DNA of 64,000 bases. Source: JAKOWB01 sp038363005. GTDB lineage: Bacteria > Pseudomonadota > Alphaproteobacteria > Kiloniellales > JACOMY01. How positions within the stretch are numbered: the first letter of the stretch is position 1; each line of letters begins with the position of its first letter. This document shows positions 8,544 through 18,064 of this stretch, piece by piece. Below the pieces are notes generated by a model. It searched no databases. It was not told the DNA's origin and saw nothing but the letters and a program-made list of their open reading frames with translations. Location of the stretch: contig JBBQBI010000016.1 of assembly GCA_038363005.1 (NCBI GenBank), positions 42,220 through 106,219 of the forward strand, given 5' to 3'. A program made the position numbers and the translations under genes.

Positions 8544-9569
8544 TTACCGCCGCCGGGCCGCGCGCGCGGCGATCTCGGTCAGCGCGCGCTCGCAGAGCAG
8601 CGCCTGCGGCGCGCCGGTGCGCTTGCAGGCGGCCTCGGCGTCGAGCAGGCGGCCCAGGGCCCAGGCCAGGCGGTCGCTGGCCCAGCTCTCGGCCTGGCGG
8701 GCCAGCGGGCCGGCGGCCTTCCAGAACACCGGCGGGCGCAGGCGCTTCACTGCCTCCGCGGCGGCGATGCCCTGGCCCATGAAGCCGCGCAGCAGGTGCA
8801 GCCGCTGCATGTGGCGCGCCACGCCGCGCAGGATGGCAATGGGCGAGACACCTTCGCCGTTGGCGCGGCCGAGATCGCGCAGCAGTGCGGCGACGTCGCC
8901 GCCGGCGACGGCATTGGCCAGGTCGTCCAGCGTGCGCTCGGCGCTGTCGCCCACCATCTCAGCGGCGTCGGCCAAGGTCACGCGCCCGCCGCCAGCGATC
9001 CCGACATAAAGCACCAGCTTGTCCAGTTCGCGGCGCGTCAGCTGGCGGTCGCCGCCCAGGTTGGCGACCAGAAAGGCCAGCGCCGCCGGCTCGGCGGTCA
9101 GGCCGGCGGCGGAGAGGTGCTGGGCGATCAGCTGGCGCAGGCTGTCGCCCTCGTCGCGGTAGCAGGCCACGGCGGCGGCGCTCTCGGCGCCCTCGAAGGC
9201 CTTGCGCAGGCCGCGCGGCCCCAGGTCGCCGGCCTCCACCACCACCAAGGCATCGCCCGGCGGATCCGTCAGGAAGCCTTCGAAGAGCTTGGCGTGCCCG
9301 TCGCCGACATCGCGGATGCGCAGCACACGGCGCCCGCCACCGAAGGGAATGGCGGCCGCTTCGTCGTTGAGGCGCGCCGGGTCGTCCTTCAGGTCGGCGG
9401 CGGTCAGCTCGGCAATGCGGAAGGGGTCGTCCGGCGGTGCCACGGTGGCGGCCAGGCGGGCGGCGCGCTCGCGCACCAGGCCGCCGTCGGGGCCATAGAG
9501 CAGCACGGCACGCACGCCCTTGGGCGGGGCCTGGCAGAAGCGGTCGGCTTCGCGCGGCGCCACCTTCAT
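8544..9569 (-). CDS. holA: DNA polymerase III subunit delta HolA
   Basis: 341 residues, matching the family. It is the clamp-loader subunit that opens the beta sliding clamp. Seen: AVLLYGPDGGLVRERA near residue 20 (degenerate AAA+ P-loop), a central DNA_pol3_delta domain, and the C-terminal collar with SPIAILRGVARHMQRLHLL and LARQAESW. It lies downstream of lptE in the leuS-lptE-holA order that is common in proteobacteria, separated by 10 bases. Start ATG 9569. Confidence 0.93.
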   Translation of the reverse strand: MKVAPREADRFCQAPPKGVRAVLLYGPDGGLVRERAARLAATVAPPDDPFRIAELTAADLKDDPARLNDEAAAIPFGGGRRVLRIRDVGDGHAKLFEGFLTDPPGDALVVVEAGDLGPRGLRKAFEGAESAAAVACYRDEGDSLRQLIAQHLSAAGLTAEPAALAFLVANLGGDRQLTRRELDKLVLYVGIAGGGRVTLADAAEMVGDSAERTLDDLANAVAGGDVAALLRDLGRANGEGVSPIAILRGVARHMQRLHLLRGFMGQGIAAAEAVKRLRPPVFWKAAGPLARQAESWASDRLAWALGRLLDAEAACKRTGAPQALLCERALTEIAARAARRR

Positions 9570-9579
9570 AGGGCGGCGC

Positions 9580-10110
9580 TCACGTCATGTGGGCGGAGAA
9601 GAACGAGGCCAGGCGCAGCTTCAGGTCTTCAGCCAGCTCGGTCAGCGCCCGCTCCTGCGCGTCCTGCCGCGAGACCGAGGAGGCATAGGCGGAATCCAGG
9701 ATGTTGTAGGCGCTGGAGCTGCGCGCCAACCCCTGGGTCAGCACCTGGCCCTGGCCGTCGACCAGCGAATAGGAGGCATAGAGCGTCAGCACGGCGCGCG
9801 ACGCCGTCTCGTCGCGCCGGATGCCGGTCTCCTCCGACACCTGCGAGACCGAGATCGACAGCTGGTAGCGCGGCTCGACCGGCTGGCCGTAGGGGTTCAG
9901 GCGGTCGCGCAGCAGGTTGTGCAGGAACTGGCCGTTGCGTTCCTTCAGCGGCTGGATACGCACGGCCGCCAGCTCAGTATCGACCGACTGGCCGGCGCTG
10001 TTGGTGGCATAGAGCGGCTGGAAGCCGCAGCCCGCCGCCAGCGGCAGCAGGGCGGCCAGCCCCAGCAGGGCCCGGCGACGCGTGACAGCGGTGGGGTCAG
10101 ACGACGACAT
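9580..10110 (-). CDS. lptE: LPS-assembly lipoprotein LptE
   Basis: 176 residues. An N-terminal [19 protein letters not shown] signal with the lipobox Cys at residue 28 marks it as a lipoprotein. Directly after it comes GFQPLY, the LptE/RlpB hallmark. It plugs the LptD barrel that inserts LPS in the outer membrane. The start overlaps the end of leuS by 14 bases, and the family-typical position between leuS and holA supports the call. Confidence 0.92.
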   Translation of the reverse strand: MSSSDPTAVTRRRALLGLAALLPLAAGCGFQPLYATNSAGQSVDTELAAVRIQPLKERNGQFLHNLLRDRLNPYGQPVEPRYQLSISVSQVSEETGIRRDETASRAVLTLYASYSLVDGQGQVLTQGLARSSSAYNILDSAYASSVSRQDAQERALTELAEDLKLRLASFFSAHMT

Positions 10111-12688
10111 TGACGATCCGATTCGGCACGACGATCACCTTACGCGGAACCTTGCCTTCCAGGAAGCGCTGTACGCTCTCGTTGTCCAGTGCCGCGGCCT
10201 CGGCCGCTGCGCGGTCGCTGTCGCGCGGCAGGTCGATGGTGGCGCGCAGTTTGCCGTTGACCTGCACCGCGATCTTCACCGTGCCCTGGTCGAGGAAGCG
10301 GGCATCGGCCTGCGGCCAGGGCTGGTCGAACAGCAGGCCCTCGCCGCCCAGGTAGGCCCAGATCTCCTCGGCCAGGTGCGGCATCATCGGCGCGATCAGG
10401 CGGGCGATGGATTCGACGCCGAAGCGACGGACCCAGGCGATCTCGGCCGTGTCGTCCTTCAGCGCCGCCAGGGTGTTGGCCAGCTCGTGCACCCGGGCCA
10501 CCGCCTTGTTGAAGTGGAAGCGCTCCAGATCCTCGCCGATATGGGCGATGGCGGAATGCGTGGCGCGCAGCGCCGCGCCGGCCGGGCTGGCGCCATCGGC
10601 CACCAGGCTGTCGGGCAGCGGTTGGCCGGCCGGCGCCAGGGCGCCACCCTCGCTGACCAGGCGCCAGAGCCGGTTGACGAAGCGCCAGGCGCCCTCGATG
10701 CCGGACTCGGTCCATTCCATCTCGCGGTCGGGCGGCGAGTCGGACAGCATGAACCAGCGTGCCGTGTCGGCGCCGTAGACCGCGATGATGCGCTCGGGGT
10801 CGACCACATTCTTCTTCGACTTCGACATCTTCTCGACACGGCCCACCGTCACCGGCCGGCCGTCGAGCGTGCTCACCCTGTCACCCTCGCGGGTGACCTC
10901 CTGCGGCGTCAGCCACTGCCCTTCGGCGTCGCGATAGGTCTCGTGGCAGATCATGCCCTGGGTGAAGAGCCCGGCAAAGGGCTCGGCGATGTCCAGGTAG
11001 CCGCAGTCGCGCAGCGCGCGGGTGAAGAAGCGCGAATAGAGCAGGTGCAGGATGGCGTGCTCGATGCCGCCGATGTACTGGTCGACCGCCATCCAGTAGT
11101 CCGCCGCCTTGCGGGTGAAGGGCTCGGTGGCGTGCGGGCTGGTGAAGCGCAGGAAGTACCAGGAGGAATCGACGAAGGTGTCCATGGTGTCGGTGTCGCG
11201 GGTCGCAGCGCCGCCGCAGCCCGGACAGCTGGTGTGCTTCCAGGTCGGGTGGTGGTCCAGCGGGTTGCCCGGGCGGTCGAAGGTCACGTCCTCCGGCAGC
11301 TCGACCGGCAGCTGGTCCTCCGGCACCGGCAGCACGCCGCACTTCGCGCAGTGCACGAAGGGTATCGGCGTGCCCCAGTAGCGCTGGCGCGAAACGCCCC
11401 AGTCGCGCAGGCGCCATTGCACGGTGCCCTGGCCATGACCCTCGGCCTCGAGCCGCTCAATCGCGCTGCGGATCGCCGCGGCGACCGGCAGGCCGTCGAG
11501 GAAGCCGGAGTTGATCGCCTCGCCATCGCCGTCGAAGGCGGTGGTATCGCTCGTCGCCAGCTTGGCGACGAAGGCGGCGCGCTCCTCGGGCGACTGGCCC
11601 GCGGGGGCCACCACCGGGATGACCGCCAGGCCGTACTTGCGGGCGAAGTCCAGGTCGCGTTGGTCGTGCGCCGGGCAGCCGAAGATGGCGCCGGTGCCGT
11701 AGTCCATCAGCACGAAGTTGGCGACGTAGACCGGCACCGACTGCGTGGCGTCCAGCGGATGCTGGGCGCGCAGCCCAGTGTCGTAGCCCAGCTTCTCCGC
11801 CGTCTCGATCGTCGCCTCGCTGGTGCCCAGCGCCTCGCACTGGCGGACGAAGGCGGCCAGCGCCGGATCCTTGGCCGCCAGCTCCTTGGTCAGCGGATGG
11901 CCTGGCGACAGCGCGCAGAACGAGGCGCCGAACAGCGTGTCGGGCCGCGTGGTAAAGACCTCCAGGCTGTCGTCGCGGCCCTGCAGCTTCCAGAAGACGC
12001 GGGCGCCCTCGCTGCGGCCGATCCAGTTGCGCTGCATCGTGCGCACCTTCTCGGGCCAGCGGTCCAGCGTATCCAGCGCGCTCAGCAGCTCATCATTGTA
12101 CTGGGTGATCTTGAAGAACCACTGCGACAGCTCGCGCCGCTCGACCGGCGCGCCGGAGCGCCAGCCGCGGCCGTCGATCACCTGTTCGTTGGCCAGCACC
12201 GTCATGTCGACCGGGTCCCAGTTGACCCAGGACTTCTTGCGATAAACCAGGCCCTGGCGATGGAAGGCCAGGAACAGCTTCTGCTGCTCGACGTAGTAGT
12301 CCGGCAGGCAGGTCGCCAGCTCGCGATCCCAGTGGATGAAGAGCCCCATGGTCTTCATCTGCGCGCGCATGGTGGCGATGTTTTCCAGCGTCCAGGTCCG
12401 CGGGTGGACCTTCTTCTCCATGGCGGCGTTCTCCGCCGGCAGGCCGAAGGCGTCCCAACCCATGGGGTGCAGCACGTTGAAGCCGCGCGCACGCTTGTAG
12501 CGCGCGATCACGTCGCCGATGGTGTAGTTGCGCACGTGCCCCATGTGGATGCGTCCCGACGGATAGGGAAACATCTCCAGCACGTAGTACTTCGGCCGCG
12601 GATCGCCGTCCTGCGCCGCATAGCTCGGCGCCGCCGCCCAGGCAGCCTGCCAGCGCGCCTCGCTGTCCTTGAAATTGTAGCGACTCAT
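10097..12688 (-). CDS. leuS: Leucyl-tRNA synthetase
   Basis: 863 residues. The class I signatures are both present: HIGH as [19 protein letters not shown] and KMSKS as [13 protein letters not shown]. Other landmarks are [16 protein letters not shown], the editing domain ([25 protein letters not shown]) and a WYFLRF segment with zinc-ribbon-like Cys pairs (CAKCG, CPGCG). ATG 12688 ([17 protein letters not shown]) fits the family; an extension to 12730 would add 14 unconserved residues across a hairpin. Confidence 0.97.
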   Translation of the reverse strand: MSRYNFKDSEARWQAAWAAAPSYAAQDGDPRPKYYVLEMFPYPSGRIHMGHVRNYTIGDVIARYKRARGFNVLHPMGWDAFGLPAENAAMEKKVHPRTWTLENIATMRAQMKTMGLFIHWDRELATCLPDYYVEQQKLFLAFHRQGLVYRKKSWVNWDPVDMTVLANEQVIDGRGWRSGAPVERRELSQWFFKITQYNDELLSALDTLDRWPEKVRTMQRNWIGRSEGARVFWKLQGRDDSLEVFTTRPDTLFGASFCALSPGHPLTKELAAKDPALAAFVRQCEALGTSEATIETAEKLGYDTGLRAQHPLDATQSVPVYVANFVLMDYGTGAIFGCPAHDQRDLDFARKYGLAVIPVVAPAGQSPEERAAFVAKLATSDTTAFDGDGEAINSGFLDGLPVAAAIRSAIERLEAEGHGQGTVQWRLRDWGVSRQRYWGTPIPFVHCAKCGVLPVPEDQLPVELPEDVTFDRPGNPLDHHPTWKHTSCPGCGGAATRDTDTMDTFVDSSWYFLRFTSPHATEPFTRKAADYWMAVDQYIGGIEHAILHLLYSRFFTRALRDCGYLDIAEPFAGLFTQGMICHETYRDAEGQWLTPQEVTREGDRVSTLDGRPVTVGRVEKMSKSKKNVVDPERIIAVYGADTARWFMLSDSPPDREMEWTESGIEGAWRFVNRLWRLVSEGGALAPAGQPLPDSLVADGASPAGAALRATHSAIAHIGEDLERFHFNKAVARVHELANTLAALKDDTAEIAWVRRFGVESIARLIAPMMPHLAEEIWAYLGGEGLLFDQPWPQADARFLDQGTVKIAVQVNGKLRATIDLPRDSDRAAAEAAALDNESVQRFLEGKVPRKVIVVPNRIVNVVV

Positions 12689-12718
12689 GCTGTGACCATC
12701 ACAAGTGTTGAGCACGAC

Positions 12719-12754
12719 GGCGGCCGGCACCCGGTTTCGCCGGGGCCGGCCGCC
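12719..12754 (-). terminator. GC-rich hairpin between the DUF3576 gene and leuS
   Basis: Arms GGCGGCCGGC/GCCGGCCGCC-type with an inner CCCGG/CCGGG pairing around a TTTCG loop and one bulged base. No clear T-run follows on the minus strand, so it may be an attenuating or leader hairpin rather than a full intrinsic terminator. Confidence 0.4.
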
Positions 12755-12783
12755 TTTGCAAAGCTAACCGCCGCCGAACCGCG

Positions 12784-13341
12784 TCAGAGCTGCGCGATGC
12801 GAAGCTCACGCGCGCGGGTCAGGATGGCATTTTCCAGCTGGATCGCCGTGGCCTTGTCGACCGGCTCGTCGATCCACTGCCCCGATTCGCGACGCTGCTT
12901 GAAGACCGTGGCGCGCACGCCATCGGCCCGCAGGTCGCGCGACAGGATCAGCACGTTGACCTTGAAACGCTCGTCGGGTGTCTGCGGCGGCGCGTACCAG
13001 TCGGTGATGATGACGCCGCCGAAGGGATCGGCCGAGGCCAGCGGCATGAAGGCCACGGTGTCCAAGGTCGCACGCCAGAGATAGGTGTTTACACCGATAC
13101 CGCCGCCATCAGGCGCTCCGGTCGAGGCCTGGTCACCGCCGCTGTTGAAGATGTCGAGGCCGCCCGGCCCCAGGATGGATTCCGGTGCCTTGTAGCTGTC
13201 GCCGGTCTGCTTGCGGTTGTCGTCGTCGGGGTACTTCGTCTGATCGTTGCCATAGTATCCGCTGCAGGCCGTCACGCCGAAGAGCAGCGCCGCACTGATC
13301 AGGCGCAAAGCGCCTCGCGGCCGCTTGTACTCACGCACCAT
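12784..13341 (-). CDS. DUF3576 domain lipoprotein
   Basis: 185 residues starting MVREYKRPRGALRLISAALLF, with a lipobox ending in Cys26 (VTAC-SGYYGN). The mature part contains NTYLWRATLDTVAFMPL, DPFGGVIITDWY and a basic-acidic C-terminus. This pattern is DUF3576, found next to leuS in many alphaproteobacteria and believed to be an outer-membrane-associated lipoprotein; function unknown. The start at 13341 is chosen because longer reading frames upstream lack a signal and codon structure. It shares its direction with leuS-lptE-holA. Confidence 0.88.
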   Translation of the reverse strand: MVREYKRPRGALRLISAALLFGVTACSGYYGNDQTKYPDDDNRKQTGDSYKAPESILGPGGLDIFNSGGDQASTGAPDGGGIGVNTYLWRATLDTVAFMPLASADPFGGVIITDWYAPPQTPDERFKVNVLILSRDLRADGVRATVFKQRRESGQWIDEPVDKATAIQLENAILTRARELRIAQL

Positions 13342-13394
13342 ACCGGCTCCTTTCAAAAGCCTTGCCCCCCTCCCCGCCCGCCGGGGGTCCTGTC

Positions 13395-13427
13395 CGCGAC
13401 CGGGCCGCAAACCCGCGGCCCGTCGCG
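13395..13427 (-). terminator. Hairpin downstream of the TPR-sulfotransferase gene
   Basis: CGGGCCGC (13401-13408) pairs perfectly with GCGGCCCG (13415-13422) around AAACCC. Flanking GCGAC/TCGC arms extend the stem with one bulge. It lies in the 214-base gap between two minus-strand genes. No T-run is seen. Confidence 0.35.
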
Positions 13428-13555
13428 CAGGCGGCGCCACCTTAGCCAAAACCCCAGCACGGTTAAAGGCCTTCACCGGCGCCGACCGGGCCCTGGGCGG
13501 TGGCGAGACATCACGCCGCGCCGGCTGGTCGGTCGGGCTTAGGCGGGTCGCGGCG

Positions 13556-14698
13556 TCAGCGCGTCCAGCCGAAGCGCTCGGCCAGCGCGTCGGGCAGCCC
13601 GGCCGCGGCGGCGGCGGCCTGTGCCGGCGAGAAGACGCGCCGCCACTCGTCGATTTCGCCCTTGCGCAGGTGAACCACCTCCGCCTCATCGCTGCGGCCG
13701 GCCTGCCACTTGTCCTTGGGGATGCCATAGAATGCCAGCACACGGTCGAGATAGTCGGTTTCGTCGCGCCGGAAGGTCTCGAACTCCATGAACAGCACCT
13801 CGATGCCGTGCGGCCGGTCGCGCTCGACCGCCTGCCAGCCCTCGATCACCTCGACCAGCAGCGGCAGGTAGCGTTCGACCGACCAGTCGATCGCCGCCGC
13901 CAGGTCCTGCTCCAGCACTGCCTTGCCGGGAATGATGCGGCGCCAGATCGGCGCCATCAGGCGCATCGAGACGTCGTCGCGCACGAAGTGCGCCCAGGAC
14001 AGCGTCGCCTGGCGCGGATCGCGCACGTGGAAAACGATGCGCTTGACGCCGTTGGCCGCCAGGGTAGACAGGTTGTGCGGCGTCGCCGGGATGTGTTCCT
14101 TCATGATCAGGCCGCCCTGGCCCAGCGCCTGCGCGCGCGAGCCGACGACGCAGCAGTCGGGAAACAGGCCGATCGACACATGCGCCTGAGCCATGCCCAG
14201 GCCTTCGGCCAGGCGGTTCCAGATCGACTCGCTGGCCGACTTCGGCAGGGTGTTGATCAGCATCGGCGGCAGGCCGGCGAAGGACGCGGCCTGGCGGCGC
14301 TGCACGAAGGTCTGGGGGTCGGAGCGGATCGGATTGAGCTGCAGCTGCAGGGTGCTGCAGATCCGCTCGGCCTCGGCGCGCTGGCCGCGCGTGAGCAGCA
14401 GGTTGGCCAGCAGCGCCTGGGCACCGTAGGCGGTGGGCATCTGCACCAGGATCAGGCGCAGCACCTCGATGGCGCGCTCGATGTAGGCCTGGCCCTGCAG
14501 CTCGTCGCCGCGCTGATAGCTGATCGAGGCCAGCAGGGTCAGCGATTCGCTGTGGTGCGGGAAGCGCAGCAGGATCTGCTCGTAGAGGCGCTGGGCCTCG
14601 ACCAGCTGGCCGGCGCGCTGCAGCTCACGCGCCCGGAAGAAGGCCTGGTTCAGCTCGACCCGCTGGCGTTCCTGTATAGCGTCGATCGCTTCAGCCAT
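13556..14698 (-). CDS. TPR-containing sulfotransferase
   Basis: 380 residues. Residues about 10-130 form tetratricopeptide-like helices (AFFRARELQRAGQLVEAQRLYEQ and following). The rest is a sulfotransferase domain. The 5'-phosphosulfate loop is TLPKSASESIW and the 3'-phosphate segment is VFHVRDPRQATLSWAHF. Such enzymes move sulfate from PAPS to a hydroxyl or amine of a carbohydrate, lipid or protein; the acceptor cannot be inferred. It is divergent from a second sulfotransferase (14945), with 246 bases between them. Confidence 0.85.
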   Translation of the reverse strand: MAEAIDAIQERQRVELNQAFFRARELQRAGQLVEAQRLYEQILLRFPHHSESLTLLASISYQRGDELQGQAYIERAIEVLRLILVQMPTAYGAQALLANLLLTRGQRAEAERICSTLQLQLNPIRSDPQTFVQRRQAASFAGLPPMLINTLPKSASESIWNRLAEGLGMAQAHVSIGLFPDCCVVGSRAQALGQGGLIMKEHIPATPHNLSTLAANGVKRIVFHVRDPRQATLSWAHFVRDDVSMRLMAPIWRRIIPGKAVLEQDLAAAIDWSVERYLPLLVEVIEGWQAVERDRPHGIEVLFMEFETFRRDETDYLDRVLAFYGIPKDKWQAGRSDEAEVVHLRKGEIDEWRRVFSPAQAAAAAAGLPDALAERFGWTR

Positions 14699-14944
14699 CG
14701 CCTGTTCAAGACCTTCACGGCAGGGGTTGCAGCGCCGGCGCGCAAAGGCGCCCGGCGAAGGGCGCGGAGTATGGCGAAGGGCCGCCGGGCCGGCAAGCGG
14801 CGCGGGTTCTACCTCTCAGACGAATGCCGGCCAGACGCATGCTGGCCGCTCTTGCCTTTCCGGCCAGCCAACCGCTAGAACCCGACGGTGGCCGGGGCTC
14901 TGCCCTGGCGCGCTGGGGTCTTGGGGAGCGTCGCGGGTTACCGA

Positions 14945-15796
14945 ATGCCGGGAATCATCTGGTTAGCGTCCTACCCGAAATCGGGCAACACTTGGCTGCG
15001 CGCCTTTCTGGCCAACTATCTGCAGAACGCCCAGCAGGCGCTGCCGATCAACGACCTGCCGAACCACATCCTCGGCGACAACATGGTCGTCCACTACCAG
15101 CAATACAGCGGCCTGAAGCCCGAGGAGATCACGCGAGAGCAGATCGCCCGGCTGCGCCCGCAGGTGCATCGCTGGATGGCGGTGTCGCGGGGCCAGGACA
15201 TCTTCGTCAAGACCCATAACGTCATCGCCCGCATCGACGGCGTGCCGCTGATCACGCCCGAGGCCACGGCCGGCGCGATCTACGTGGTGCGCAATCCCTT
15301 CGATGTCGCCATCTCCTTCGCCCACCACTACCAGGTGACGCTCGACGTCGCGGTGGACTCGCTGAGCGAGGAGCAATACTTCCTGCCGGCCCAGGCCGGC
15401 CAGGTCGAGCAGTACCTCAGCTCCTGGAGCCGCCATGTGCGCACCTGGACCGAGGCGCCGGGGCTGACCCGCCACCTGATGCGCTACGAGGACATGAAGG
15501 CCTCGCCACTAAAGGCCTTCGGCACCCTCATCGAGTTCCTTGGCCTGCCCAAGGACATGGACCGCCTGAAGCGCGCCGTGCGCTTCAGCGATTTCGACGA
15601 GCTGAAGCGGCAGGAACGCAGCGGGCGCTTCGTCGAAAGCCGCCCGGACGGCAAGTCGCCCTTCTTCCGCGAGGGCCGCAGCGGCCAGTGGCGGGAAATT
15701 CTCAGCGACGAGCAGGTCAAGCGTCTGGTCGAGGCGCACCGCCCGATGCTCATCGCCATGGGCTATCTGACGCCCGAGGGCAGTTTGACGCTGTAA
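14945..15796 (+). CDS. Sulfotransferase domain protein
   Basis: 283 residues consisting only of a sulfotransferase fold. The PAPS-binding ASYPKSGNTWLRAFLANYL is at the N-terminus, a KTHN segment follows, and IYVVRNPFDVAISFAHHYQ supplies the 3'-phosphate-binding Arg/Ser. MRYEDMKASPLKAF and the C-terminal GRSGQWREIL with nearby basic residues also fit the aryl/lipid sulfotransferase family. ATG 14945 puts the conserved strand at residue 4; the frame is open to 14888 but has no conserved residues there. The acceptor is unknown. Confidence 0.87.
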   Translation: MPGIIWLASYPKSGNTWLRAFLANYLQNAQQALPINDLPNHILGDNMVVHYQQYSGLKPEEITREQIARLRPQVHRWMAVSRGQDIFVKTHNVIARIDGVPLITPEATAGAIYVVRNPFDVAISFAHHYQVTLDVAVDSLSEEQYFLPAQAGQVEQYLSSWSRHVRTWTEAPGLTRHLMRYEDMKASPLKAFGTLIEFLGLPKDMDRLKRAVRFSDFDELKRQERSGRFVESRPDGKSPFFREGRSGQWREILSDEQVKRLVEAHRPMLIAMGYLTPEGSLTL

Positions 15797-16071
15797 TCCC
15801 CTGCCGGGGAGCACCTGTACGGTCTGTGTCAAAAATGCAACAGGCCCTGGGTTTCGCCGCATAATTCCAGCAAGTTCCAGACCGTTTAGTTGACGCCGCC
15901 GCTGGCCATCGGGCCATATATGGCAGCTTTCCGCGGCTCGCCGCTGGGGGGCGGTAAGACCCGGCTCGCCCGGTGCTGCGGGGGGATCCCAGCGGATCTA
16001 AAGTGCAGCGTCGAGCGGGCCCTTGAGCTCAAGCGATCGGAAACCTTGGATCTAAGAGAGAGGAAGAGGCA

Positions 16072-17202
16072 ATGAAGAAGGTCCTCTATGGTACGACGGC
16101 CCTGGTCGCCGCTGGCGTCCTCGGTGCCGGTTCGGCCGCTGCCGACGGGATCTCTATCGGTGTCGGCGGCTACATGAACACCTACTTCTCCGTCGGCAAT
16201 ATCGACGAGCAGTCCGGCAGCGCGCGGGACTACAACTCGACCGGTATCTTCTCCGACGGCGAAATTCACTTTAAGGGTGAATACAAGCACGACAACGGCA
16301 TCACCTTCGGCGTGAACGTGCAGCTCGAAGATTTCGGCACCGCCAACACCGGTGACACGATCGACGAGAAGTACATCGAAGTGAAGGGCGACTTTGGCCG
16401 CATCGTTGCGGGCTCCGAGAACTCGGCGGCCTACATCATGCACTACGCCGCCCCGAGCGTCGGTCTGCCGATCACCTCCGGTTGGGTGACTGCTTTCATC
16501 CCGACCCCGGCTGGCATGGCGGGCATCTTCCGTTCGCCGACCGGTTCGACCTACCTCGACTTCGGTAACGACGAAAACGTCATCACCTACTACACCCCGC
16601 GCTTCGCCGGCTTCCAGATCGGCGTGACCTACGCGCCGTCGGTTGTGGGCAACGGTGATGGCAAGGACTTCCCGGTCGAAGCCGACATCAACACCGAGTA
16701 CTACAACGGCTTCGGTGTTGGCGCGAACTTCGTCGAAGACTTCAATGGCTTCGGCGTGGCGATCTCGGCTGGCTATCGCCGTGCGACGGTGTCCGACACT
16801 CTGGACGCCGCTGGCTACGACGACTACCAGGCGATTTCGTTCGGCGCGAACCTGAGCTTCGCCGGCTTCACGGTCGGTGGCTCTTACGCCAACGAGCTCG
16901 ACGGCAAGGCCGCCACGATCGGTGGCAAGCCTGGTTCGACCGAGGGCGATGCCTGGGACGTGGGCGTGAGCTACGGCTGGGGCCCCTGGGCTGTCGGCGT
17001 GACCTGGTTCGAGGGTCAGACCGAAGGCCAGTTCGCTGATCCGGGTGAGATCGGTCTCTCCGCCATTCAGGGCGGCGTCTCTTATCAGGTCGGCCCGGGC
17101 ATCTCTGCCCGCGGTGGCGTGATGTGGGGCGAGTGGAACACGGAGCTTGGCTCCACCCAGTCGGGTGTGGTCGGCGCTGTGGGTCTCTCCTTCAGCTTCT
17201 GA
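16072..17202 (+). CDS. Porin (Gram-negative outer membrane)
   Basis: 376 residues. The signal peptide is residues 1-24 (MKKVLYGTTALVAAGVLGAG, cleavage after SAAA). The mature chain is acidic, Cys-free and rich in Gly, Tyr and Phe with alternating beta-strand patterns. It ends in Phe (GLSFSF), the Bam recognition signature. GEYKHDNGITFGVNVQLE and RIVAGSENSAAYIMHY resemble the general-porin strand 2-3 and constriction region of alphaproteobacteria. A strong AGGAAGAGG ribosome site precedes the ATG. A perfect intrinsic terminator follows, so it is probably monocistronic and highly expressed. TTGACG at 15890 and TATATG at 15917 are a weak promoter guess. Confidence 0.92.
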   Translation: MKKVLYGTTALVAAGVLGAGSAAADGISIGVGGYMNTYFSVGNIDEQSGSARDYNSTGIFSDGEIHFKGEYKHDNGITFGVNVQLEDFGTANTGDTIDEKYIEVKGDFGRIVAGSENSAAYIMHYAAPSVGLPITSGWVTAFIPTPAGMAGIFRSPTGSTYLDFGNDENVITYYTPRFAGFQIGVTYAPSVVGNGDGKDFPVEADINTEYYNGFGVGANFVEDFNGFGVAISAGYRRATVSDTLDAAGYDDYQAISFGANLSFAGFTVGGSYANELDGKAATIGGKPGSTEGDAWDVGVSYGWGPWAVGVTWFEGQTEGQFADPGEIGLSAIQGGVSYQVGPGISARGGVMWGEWNTELGSTQSGVVGAVGLSFSF

Positions 17203-17230
17203 TCCGCGCGCAAGCACGGGTTCAAAGCGA

Positions 17231-17263
17231 CGGGGGGTGCGAAAGCACCCCCCGTTTTCTTTT
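17231..17263 (+). terminator. Strong intrinsic terminator of the porin gene
   Basis: A perfect 10-bp stem, CGGGGGGTGC / GCACCCCCCG, closes a GAAA tetraloop and is followed by TTTTCTTTT. It starts 28 bases after the porin stop. Confidence 0.93.
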
Positions 17264-17350
17264 GTCTGCAGGCCCGGGTTATCCGGCCGGCGTGACCGCT
17301 GCCGCCTGCGTCGCGGCGTTTTCCTTTTGCGCCCTCCCGCCGGCTCTGGC

Positions 17351-18064
17351 ATGAGCAGCGCCATGACCGAGACACCAACTTCCCTGGCCGCACGCCTCGA
17401 CGCGGTGCGCCAGCGCATCGCTGCCAGCGCCCGCGCCGCCGGCCGCGATCCAGCGACCGTCACGTTGATCGCCGTCGCCAAGACCCATCCCGCCGACGCG
17501 GTGGTGGAGGCGCTCGCCGCCGGCCAGCAGGTCTTTGGCGAGAACCGCGTCCAGGAGGCCCAGGGCAAGTACCCTGCCCTGCGGGCCGCGCATCCCGCTC
17601 TCGCGCTGCATCTGATCGGCCCGTTGCAGACCAACAAGGCCGAGGACGCGGTGGCGCTGTTCGACGTCATCCAGACGCTGGACCGGCCGAAGCTGGCGCA
17701 GGCCCTGGCCAAGGCCATGACCAAGCTGGGCCGCCGGCCGCGCCTGCTGCTGCAGGTCAACACCGGCGAAGAGCCGCAGAAGGCCGGGGTCGCGCCGCGC
17801 GAGCTGGCTGCCCTGCTGGCCCTGGCACGGGACGAGCTTGGCCTGCCGGTCGTCGGGCTGATGTGCATCCCGCCGGCCGACGAGCCGGCTGCGCCGCACT
17901 TCCAGCTGCTGGCCGAGCTGGCACAGCGTCACGCGCTGCCCGAGCTGTCGATGGGCATGAGCGGCGACTACGAGACCGCGGTGGCGCTGGGCGCCACGCA
18001 GGTGCGGGTCGGCAGCGCGATCTTCGGCAGCCGCCCCGCCAGCCCCGACGGGGCCGACCGATGA
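17351..18064 (+). CDS. yggS: YggS-family pyridoxal phosphate homeostasis protein
   Basis: 237 residues. The alanine-racemase-like TIM-barrel fold binds PLP on a lysine; the conserved LIAVAKTHP places it at Lys44. Further signatures are FGENRVQEAQGKYP, LHLIGPLQTNK, LLQVNTGEEPQKAG and ELSMGMSGDYETAVALG. These proteins balance B6 vitamers and amino/keto acid pools without known enzyme activity. ATG 17351 or the in-frame ATG 17363 can serve as start. The stop overlaps the next gene's start by ATGA, implying coupled translation. Confidence 0.93.
   Translation: MSSAMTETPTSLAARLDAVRQRIAASARAAGRDPATVTLIAVAKTHPADAVVEALAAGQQVFGENRVQEAQGKYPALRAAHPALALHLIGPLQTNKAEDAVALFDVIQTLDRPKLAQALAKAMTKLGRRPRLLLQVNTGEEPQKAGVAPRELAALLALARDELGLPVVGLMCIPPADEPAAPHFQLLAELAQRHALPELSMGMSGDYETAVALGATQVRVGSAIFGSRPASPDGADR

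Noticed and set aside
10082..13084. 1000-codon open frame on the plus strand opposite leuS
   Set aside because: It is antisense to leuS, which has complete class I synthetase motifs; long antisense frames are expected at this GC content, and its translation shows no recognisable domain.
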